A stretch of 64,000 nucleotides of DNA. It comes from an uncultured Oscillospiraceae bacterium (GTDB lineage Bacteria > Bacillota > Clostridia > Oscillospirales > Acutalibacteraceae). The number at the start of each line of letters is the position of its first letter. Positions within the stretch are counted from its first letter, which is position 1. A program made the translations under genes and the position numbers. The stretch is from NCBI GenBank assembly GCA_900543215.1, contig UQQR01000003.1, forward strand, positions 1-64,000. Direction: 5' to 3'. This document shows positions 58,476 through 64,000 of this stretch, one piece after another. Below the pieces are notes generated by a model that was given only the letters and a program-made list of their open reading frames with translations, had not been told where the DNA came from and did no database searches.

Positions 58476-59507
58476 TTGTCGGACAGAAAGACATATATAA
58501 CAGTATTAAATGTTTTTTCCTGCTTAAGCGTTTTGTTCCTGCATACCGGCGGCTTTTGGGAGTTCAGCAAAACCCGCGGCTGGGTAGCCGCAAACCTTGT
58601 AGAAAGCGTATTTTATTTTGCGGTTCCGGTTTTTGTTATGATTCCGGGCGTTACGCTGATGAATTACCGTAAGCGCTGTACAACCGCCGAATACTTTAAA
58701 AGGCGTATAAAAAAGACCGTCATACCCTTTTTGTTTTGGAGCATAATCGGTCTCTTTTTGGTTATTTGGCGATACGGGAGAAGAAGCATAAGTCTAAAGC
58801 CGCTCGATATAATAAATTCCGTGGCAAACTGCAAGTATATAGGTATTTATTACTTTTTTATCGTTATTTTCGGAATTTATCTTTCAATTCCCGTTGTGAG
58901 CAGTATCGGCGAGGAAAGCCGTAAAAAAGTATTTTCCTATGCGATAATCACAGCGTTTACCGTCAATTCGCTTTTGCCGTTTATAGCAACATTAAGCGGC
59001 GGCAGAATAATTCACAACGGCGAGTTTACATTTTACGCGGTCAGCGGCTATCTGATATATGTATTTATCGGTTATTACATTGACAGCTATGAGCTCAGCA
59101 AAGCAGTACGAAGCCTTATATATATATTCGGTCTGTTCAGTCTGCTTGTCCATTTTTTCGGAACCTGGTACCTTTCTTACAAGGCTGACGGAATAGTAGC
59201 TGTGTTAAAGGGCTATATTTCCGTACCTTGTATTCTTTATTCCTCTTCCGTTTTTCTTGCCTTCAGACGAATTCCCTTTGACAAATTCCCGAAACGGCTT
59301 TTGAAAGTAATAACATATTTCAGCGGACAGACTTTCGGAATTTACCTTATTCATATGCCGTTAATGACGGCTGCGGAAATAATCTTTGATTTTTCTCCCG
59401 CTTCCTTTTTATCAAAAATTCTGTATGCAATCGTTTTATTTATTGTGTCGGGCTTTATAATAAAGCTCCTGCAAAAAATCCCCCTTGTCAAACATATAGT
59501 TCCGTAA
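58476..59507 (+). CDS. Acyltransferase 3-family membrane protein (second copy)
   Basis: A 343-residue membrane protein with about ten helices and the acyltransferase 3 signature: LHTGGFWEF near residue 22 (first His), VFVMIPGVTLMN, FKRRIKKTVIPFLFWS, and LIHMPLMTAAE near the C terminus. It probably acetylates a surface polysaccharide or lipid. TTG start, 10 bases after GGAGAG. It is not closely similar to the acyltransferase at 43027 by eye, and its base composition is nearer to the surrounding genes. Confidence 0.88.
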   Translation: MSDRKTYITVLNVFSCLSVLFLHTGGFWEFSKTRGWVAANLVESVFYFAVPVFVMIPGVTLMNYRKRCTTAEYFKRRIKKTVIPFLFWSIIGLFLVIWRYGRRSISLKPLDIINSVANCKYIGIYYFFIVIFGIYLSIPVVSSIGEESRKKVFSYAIITAFTVNSLLPFIATLSGGRIIHNGEFTFYAVSGYLIYVFIGYYIDSYELSKAVRSLIYIFGLFSLLVHFFGTWYLSYKADGIVAVLKGYISVPCILYSSSVFLAFRRIPFDKFPKRLLKVITYFSGQTFGIYLIHMPLMTAAEIIFDFSPASFLSKILYAIVLFIVSGFIIKLLQKIPLVKHIVP

Positions 59508-59514
59508 TACAGTG

Positions 59515-59557
59515 AAAACGGAGGTAAAAGTCATATGCCTTTTACCTCCGTTTTTTC
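59515..59557. terminator. Bidirectional terminator after acyltransferase
   Basis: AAAACGGAGGTAAAAG and CTTTTACCTCCGTTTT form a 16-bp perfect stem with an 8-base loop, followed by T-rich sequence on both strands. The stem includes a GGAGG/CCTCC pair. Confidence 0.93.
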
Positions 59558-59563
59558 TTAAAC

Positions 59564-60103
59564 TCACAGTCCGAGCCCAGCCGCGCTCTTTTTTACATTT
59601 GACAAGAACCAACAATACAGCGCCTCACCCAGCTCCTGATAAACGGGATCACCGTCATGCGAGCAGAGCATGGCAAAGGTCTGTCCTATTCTTCTGTCTA
59701 TCTCGCTGCCTCTTCTGTAAGCTAAATAATAGAAGGAAAACGCACCCGTATCGTTTGAAGACCTATAAAGCTCGCTGTCGTTCTTCTTTAGAGTATCGAT
59801 AAAGCTTTTTTGAGCTATACCACACAGCGTATCGTCCCGACAGTACTGCTCAAAGCCGACCGTTGCCGTGAACGAGAGCAAAAGCCGTCTTTGAACGGTC
59901 ATTTCAAAATCCTCGGGTTCTTCCGCAAGCCGGCTGTTTTTTGCGTCCTTAATAAACTCCAGCGCCACACGGCGGCCGAGCTCCTTGGCATTATTGATTT
60001 TGTCCTTTTCGGGGATATGCTCTCCGTCGTTTTTTTGAAGTCTTTTATTTATTTCCCTTGAAGGCTTGTTTCCTGCAATTTTTATATCGCTGTCTGAATA
60101 CAA
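59564..60103 (-). CDS. Hypothetical protein downstream of TSCPD gene
   Basis: A ~179-residue soluble, largely helical protein with charged N terminus and the motif FIDTLKKNDSELYRSSNDTG in the centre, then FSFYYLAYRRG and DRRIGQTFAMLCS. No domain is firmly recognised. The frame starts at a GTG at 60109 that touches the upstream gene's stop, but the TTG at 60103 has the better distance to AAGGGTGAG, so the start is uncertain by two codons. Probably translated together with the TSCPD gene. Confidence 0.65.
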   Translation of the reverse strand: MYSDSDIKIAGNKPSREINKRLQKNDGEHIPEKDKINNAKELGRRVALEFIKDAKNSRLAEEPEDFEMTVQRRLLLSFTATVGFEQYCRDDTLCGIAQKSFIDTLKKNDSELYRSSNDTGAFSFYYLAYRRGSEIDRRIGQTFAMLCSHDGDPVYQELGEALYCWFLSNVKKSAAGLGL

Positions 60104-60105
60104 TA

Positions 60106-60363
60106 TCACTCACCCTTTGCGGTTTTATATTCCCTTAAAGCCTCGGCAAGCTGTGCCGGACATGAGGTATTTTTAAATCCGCATTTTATAGAAGACAGCT
60201 TATTTATAACATCGTCTATTTTCATACCCTCGACCAGCTTGGCAACACCCTGAGTGTTTCCGCTGCAGCCGCCGTCGAATCTTACGCTTTTTACGGTGTC
60301 GCCGTCCACATCTATTAAAATACCTCTTGCACAAACTCCCTTTGTTTTATATGAAAATTCCAT
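60106..60363 (-). CDS. TSCPD-domain small protein
   Basis: An 85-residue member of the TIGR03905-type TSCPD proteins: SYKTKGVCARGILIDVDG, VRFDGGCSGNTQGVAKLVEG, CGFKNTSCPAQLAEALREY. The conserved Cys residues resemble the C-terminal domain of class II ribonucleotide reductases and may bind a metal. Role unknown. It follows rpoD by 15 bases, with AGGAAG as ribosome site. Confidence 0.88.
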   Translation of the reverse strand: MEFSYKTKGVCARGILIDVDGDTVKSVRFDGGCSGNTQGVAKLVEGMKIDDVINKLSSIKCGFKNTSCPAQLAEALREYKTAKGE

Positions 60364-60378
60364 AGCTTTTATGCTTCC

Positions 60379-61452
60379 TTATCTGTCTTTAAATTTATTG
60401 CTTCTTACCGGATGGCGAAGCTTACGCAGAGCCTTTGCCTCTATCTGGCGTATACGCTCCCTTGTTACATTGAATTCCGTTCCAACCTCTTCAAGAGTAT
60501 GGCATCTGCCGTCCTGAAGTCCGAAACGCAGGCGTATGACGGATTCCTCTCTCGGAGTAAGGGTCTTAAGAACTCCGTCAATATCCTCGTTCGTGATTGT
60601 TTTAAGAGCCGCCTCATCGGGAGCTAAGGCATCCTCGTCCCTTATAAAGTCCATAAGACGGGAATCCTCCTCGGGACCTATCGGCGTTTCCATAGAAACA
60701 GGCTCCTGCGCCACACGCATTATCTCACGCACACGCTCTACGGGCAGATCCATCTTTTCGGCGATAAGCTCCTCGCTCGGCTCTACGCCGTTTTCGTGCA
60801 AAAGCTGGCTTTGAACCTTTTTGAGCCTGTTTATGGTCTCGACCATATGAACGGGTATTCTTATCGTTCTTGCCTGATCCGCAATGGCTCTTGTTATTGC
60901 CTGTCTTATCCACCATGTGGCATAGGTTGAAAATTTAAAGCCCTTTTTATAGTCGAACTTGTCAACCGCCTTTATAAGACCAACATTTCCCTCCTGTATA
61001 AGGTCAAGGAAATACATTCCCCTGCCCACATACTTCTTTGCAATGCTTACAACAAGGCGGAGGTTAGCCTCGGTAAGACGCTGTTTTGCGTATTCGTCTC
61101 CCTCGGATATCTTGACTGCAAGCTCTATTTCCTCGTCGGAGGAAAGAAGCGGAACTCTGCCTATTTCACGGAGATAAATCTTTACTGGGTCGTCGAGGTT
61201 CATATTGTCCATACTTAAATCGTCGTTAAGTGCGTCAATATCCATTTCCTCAAGCTTTAATTCATCATCGGTAGGCTCTTCGTCAAAATCAATATCAAGC
61301 GTGGGTGGCTCCGAGAAAAGCTCCTCCGGATTATCGGGAGCGTTTTCAATATCGTCTATTGTTATATCCTTTTCCTCCTCGGAGTCATATTCCTCTGCGG
61401 GGTTTTGAATGTTTTTAACTTCTTTTTCCTTTATTTTGCTGTTCTGTTCCAT
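60379..61452 (-). CDS. rpoD: RNA polymerase primary sigma factor
   Basis: The housekeeping sigma-70 factor (SigA). The 357-residue protein has a short acidic region 1.1, region 1.2 DPVKIYLREIGRVPLLSSDEE, region 2 (LRLVVSIAKKYVGRGM, QEGNVGLIKAVDKFD, STYATWWIRQAITRAIADQ), region 3 and region 4.2 (TLEEVGTEFNVTRERIRQIE). The non-conserved domain of E. coli is absent, as in other Firmicutes. It starts at the base after the dnaG stop, the conserved dnaG-rpoD pairing. Confidence 0.98.
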   Translation of the reverse strand: MEQNSKIKEKEVKNIQNPAEEYDSEEEKDITIDDIENAPDNPEELFSEPPTLDIDFDEEPTDDELKLEEMDIDALNDDLSMDNMNLDDPVKIYLREIGRVPLLSSDEEIELAVKISEGDEYAKQRLTEANLRLVVSIAKKYVGRGMYFLDLIQEGNVGLIKAVDKFDYKKGFKFSTYATWWIRQAITRAIADQARTIRIPVHMVETINRLKKVQSQLLHENGVEPSEELIAEKMDLPVERVREIMRVAQEPVSMETPIGPEEDSRLMDFIRDEDALAPDEAALKTITNEDIDGVLKTLTPREESVIRLRFGLQDGRCHTLEEVGTEFNVTRERIRQIEAKALRKLRHPVRSNKFKDR

Positions 61453-63222
61453 TTATGTTTTTCCTTTCGCTTTGATGTCGATTATATTTTTAAGGTTTTC
61501 CGCCCAGTCCTCAACAGTGGCGTCCTTTTGACCGCCTGCGGAAATAATATCCTCTTCTAATATTACCCTTATGCAATCTCTTAATACAATTTCCGCATTT
61601 TTATCTGCCTTATCGCCGTTCTGAAGTGCCACGAGATACCCTATTTCCGCCGGAATAAGTCTTTGCGCGAAAAGCGATATGTCAAGCGGCCTTCCGCTGT
61701 CCAACGCTTCGATTATTATTTCGTAGATACGCCGATTAAGCGAGGTTATCATTTTTTCGGGCGGAAGCTCCGACTTTGCCTTTTTGTATAGGTCGGGGTG
61801 CTTTAAAAGCACCGCAATAAGCGTTTCCTCCGCCGCAGTTCCCTTAGGAGAGCTTCTGCGCTCGGGATTTATGTCATCCTTTGTAAATTTGGGTCTTATT
61901 ATATCGGTAATTTCCTTTTGCTTTTTAATACGGCGGTTTTTTCTGCGCATTTCCTCAACCTTTGCGGTAAGCGCGGTTCTTGAAACGCCGTATTTTTCGC
62001 ACATTTTCCCGATGTAGACATCTCTTGCCATTATATCCTCGTCCTCGGCGATTATTTCCGCCGCCGCCGCAAGATATTTAAGCCGTCCGTCGTCGCTTGC
62101 AAGGTCTATGCCTGCCGCCGCGGTAAGGAGCTTGTATTTCATATCGCTTACAGCTCCGCTTAAAAGCGCCGAAAATCTGTCCGCCCCGTTCTTTTTTATA
62201 TATTCGTCGGGGTCCTTGCCATCGGGGATTACCACGACCCTTACAGAAAGTCCGGTATTCTGTAAAAGCTCCGTTGCCCGTTTGATTGCCTTTTGCCCTG
62301 CCGCGTCCGCGTCAAGCATAAGCACGATTTCCTTTGTATAACGGGCAAGCAGGTTTGCCTGTTCCGTTGTAAAAGCGGTACCGAGCGGAGCTACCGTATT
62401 TGTAAACCCTGCCTGATGGAGTGAAATAACATCCATATTTCCCTCAACCAGTATCACCCGTTCCGCACAGGCGTTTTTGGCAAAATTCATTCCGAAAAGG
62501 TTTGCGCTTTTTTTATAAACCGGCGTGTCTGCCGTGTTTACATATTTTCCGCCCTGCTTGTCCTCACCGGGCATAGCCCTGCCGCTGAAAGCGATTATAT
62601 TTCCCCTTATATTAATAATGGGGAACATTACCCGTTTTCTGAAACGGTCGTAAAGGCTTCCTCTCTGACTTTTGCCGACCACATTTGCGGCAATCATATC
62701 GCTTTCACGGTAGCCCTTTGACTTTAAATGCTTAATGAGCACGTCCCAGCTGTCGGGTGCGGCGCCGAGTCCGAAATGCTTTATTGTTTTAAGCGTAAGC
62801 CCTCTGCCGTACAAATAATCAAGCGCCCATTTACCGTCCGCCGACATTAAATAGGAATGGAAAAACCTCGCCGTATCACGGTTTATGTCATAAATGGTAT
62901 TTTTAAGCTTTTGCATGGAATCGTCGTATCCGTCCTGCGGCAGCGCAACGCCCGAACGCTCCGCCAAAAGCTTTACCGATTCTATATAATCAAGATTTTC
63001 AATAAGTCCCGTGAAAGTGAAAACATCGCCGCCCGCACCGCAACCGAAGCAGTAAAACGAACCGTTTTCGGGATAGACCGTAAACGACGGTGTTTTTTCG
63101 CTGTGAAACGGACATAGGCCCACCAGATTTTTACCCCGTCTTTTTAAGTTCACATACTGTGAAACGGCGGTTTCAATATCATTTCTGTACTTTATTTCGT
63201 TTATTATATCCTCAGGTATCAT
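61453..63222 (-). CDS. dnaG: DNA primase
   Basis: DnaG lays RNA primers for replication. The 589-residue protein has the zinc-binding domain (CPFHSEKTPSFTVYPE, FYCFGCGAGGDV), the TOPRIM core (VILVEGNMDVISLHQAGF, LMLDADAAGQKA) and a C-terminal helicase-binding region (from about 440). It follows dgt by 20 bases and leads directly into rpoD. Confidence 0.97.
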   Translation of the reverse strand: MIPEDIINEIKYRNDIETAVSQYVNLKRRGKNLVGLCPFHSEKTPSFTVYPENGSFYCFGCGAGGDVFTFTGLIENLDYIESVKLLAERSGVALPQDGYDDSMQKLKNTIYDINRDTARFFHSYLMSADGKWALDYLYGRGLTLKTIKHFGLGAAPDSWDVLIKHLKSKGYRESDMIAANVVGKSQRGSLYDRFRKRVMFPIINIRGNIIAFSGRAMPGEDKQGGKYVNTADTPVYKKSANLFGMNFAKNACAERVILVEGNMDVISLHQAGFTNTVAPLGTAFTTEQANLLARYTKEIVLMLDADAAGQKAIKRATELLQNTGLSVRVVVIPDGKDPDEYIKKNGADRFSALLSGAVSDMKYKLLTAAAGIDLASDDGRLKYLAAAAEIIAEDEDIMARDVYIGKMCEKYGVSRTALTAKVEEMRRKNRRIKKQKEITDIIRPKFTKDDINPERRSSPKGTAAEETLIAVLLKHPDLYKKAKSELPPEKMITSLNRRIYEIIIEALDSGRPLDISLFAQRLIPAEIGYLVALQNGDKADKNAEIVLRDCIRVILEEDIISAGGQKDATVEDWAENLKNIIDIKAKGKT

Positions 63223-63242
63223 AAAACCGCCCCCTTTTCACA

Positions 63243-64000
63243 CTAAATAGACCACGCTTTCGGTATGTAAATATCCGAATACGCCGTAACGGCATAATGG
63301 TCGGTCATTCCGGCTATATAATCAGTGATAGCGCGCTCCTTGCCCTCGCTTTCGGCAATCCTAAGATACTCGGGCGACATTTTATCGGGATTTTTATTGT
63401 AGTATGTGAACAGTCCCTCTACTATGCCCTTGACCTTTGTTTCCTCGGATTTTGCAACGGGATTTTTATATACGCTCTCAAAAAGGAATTCGTGCAGCTC
63501 GTCGTAATACTTTTCGGTTTCGCTGTCCATCTTAACAGTATCCTTGCTGTTCTCCACAATGGAGGTCACAAGGGTATTTATCCGCTGACTTTTCGTAGCC
63601 CCTAAAGCCTTTACTATATCGCTCGGTATATCGCTTTCCGATATTACTCCTGCCCTCACCGCGTCGTCTATATCGTGGTTTATGTACGCAACCCTGTCCG
63701 CCGTGCGGACTATTCTGCCCTCAAGCGTATGTGCTTCCTCGCCGCAGGTGTGATGAAGTATTCCGTCAAGCACCTCGAAGGTAAGGTTAAGACCCTTGCC
63801 GTCCTTTTCAAGCTTATCGCACACCCTGACGCTCTGTTCGTAATGGGTAAAACCCACATTTGTAAGCTCTTGCAGCGCCCTTTCGCCCGCGTGGCCGAAT
63901 GGAGTATGCCCCAAATCGTGTCCCAGGGCTACGGCTTCGGTGAGATCCTCGTTAAGTCTTAACGCTCTCGCTATGGTTCTCGCTATCTGTGCCACCTCAA
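63243..64000 (-). CDS. dgt: Deoxyguanosinetriphosphate triphosphohydrolase-like protein, 5' part beyond the window
   Basis: The C-terminal ~252 residues of a Dgt-family HD phosphohydrolase, which removes triphosphate from dNTPs. ALGHDLGHTPFGHAGE carries the HD metal residues; HHTCGEE and ADRVAYINHDIDDAVRAG follow. The reading frame continues to the last base of the window (the visible GTG near 63995 is a Val in the family's LEVAQIARTIARAL stretch, not the start). It heads the dgt-dnaG-rpoD macrooperon. Confidence 0.93.
   Translation of the reverse strand, partial: EVAQIARTIARALRLNEDLTEAVALGHDLGHTPFGHAGERALQELTNVGFTHYEQSVRVCDKLEKDGKGLNLTFEVLDGILHHTCGEEAHTLEGRIVRTADRVAYINHDIDDAVRAGVISESDIPSDIVKALGATKSQRINTLVTSIVENSKDTVKMDSETEKYYDELHEFLFESVYKNPVAKSEETKVKGIVEGLFTYYNKNPDKMSPEYLRIAESEGKERAITDYIAGMTDHYAVTAYSDIYIPKAWSI

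Noticed and set aside
1..64000. tRNA, rRNA or CRISPR features
   Set aside because: No spacer-repeat periodicity, no tRNA-like CCA-ended 75-base units and no rRNA-like segments were found by reading; a tRNAscan or Infernal run would settle small cases.

Overview
The window reads as chromosomal DNA of an anaerobic, endospore-forming Clostridia bacterium, probably of the Oscillospiraceae/Ruminococcaceae type. The evidence is a full-length spoIVA, the oxygen-sensitive class III ribonucleotide reductase NrdDG, GltBD, an electron-transfer flavoprotein, the Firmicutes-type L27 with its Prp protease, mini-RNase III, the dgt-dnaG-rpoD macrooperon, TTG/GTG starts and strong GGAGG ribosome binding sites. 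The genus cannot be fixed from the sequence alone. No rRNA, tRNA or CRISPR array was seen.

Layout. 1-2260: spoIVA and a DtxR/MntR-type regulator. 2259-14266: a divergent RpiR-type regulator facing a ten-gene cluster (FucI-fold isomerase, AGPS/GlcD-like FAD oxidoreductase, small two-cluster Fe-S protein, class II aldolase, PfkB kinase, KduI/IolB-type isomerase, DUF4867-like protein, AEC permease, FGGY kinase, fused ETF beta-alpha). This is the most unusual part of the window: a sugar or sugar-acid pathway that appears to feed electrons into its own dedicated ETF. 14281-16584: a secreted nuclease lipoprotein, a small unknown gene, an XRE regulator and dispersed intergenic repeats. 16585-20487: a leucine-rich-repeat (BspA-like) surface protein, then a scarred locus where an IS3 transposase remnant, a GH89 glycosidase fragment and the 3' part of nagB are joined ahead of an intact nagA. 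20538-22729: an ECF S component divergent from a MocR/PdxR-type regulator, probably a vitamin B6 uptake pair. 22839-24306: a phage-type lysis cassette (XhlA-like protein, GH25 endolysin with two CW_7 repeats, r1t-like holin). 24438-25545: a small gene, a small XRE repressor with visible operators, and a repeat-rich intergenic stretch.

25546-33409: gltD, gltB with a promoter and a terminator-like leader hairpin, an SPFH protein and an unknown protein. 33542-38496: rsmA, then clpX, clpP, tig and a metallophosphoesterase. 38587-38751: a small cysteine-rich DUF1540 gene. 38798-45242: thrC, an M19 dipeptidase, then the conserved set yraN-rnhB-rbgA-lepB-rplS, interrupted by an AT-rich acyltransferase gene. 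45439-48682: dut, nrdG and nrdD, with NrdR-box-like sites at the nrdD promoter. 48814-53090: yitT-type gene, mrnC, obgE, two paralogous DUF2007-like genes, then rpmA-prp-rplU. 53281-59507: Fur-family regulator, CapA-like protein, galT, a second AEC permease, a cell wall amidase and a second acyltransferase. 59564-64000: a small unknown gene, a TSCPD protein, rpoD, dnaG and the 3' part of dgt, which runs off the window end.

How the genes fit together: most of the window is housekeeping (protein quality control, ribosome assembly, DNA replication and transcription, nitrogen assimilation, anaerobic dNTP supply). The accessory blocks are carbohydrate use (ETF cluster, nag genes, galT), cell surface or lysis functions, and small regulators. 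Starts were chosen by ribosome binding site and family alignment from memory; no database search was run.
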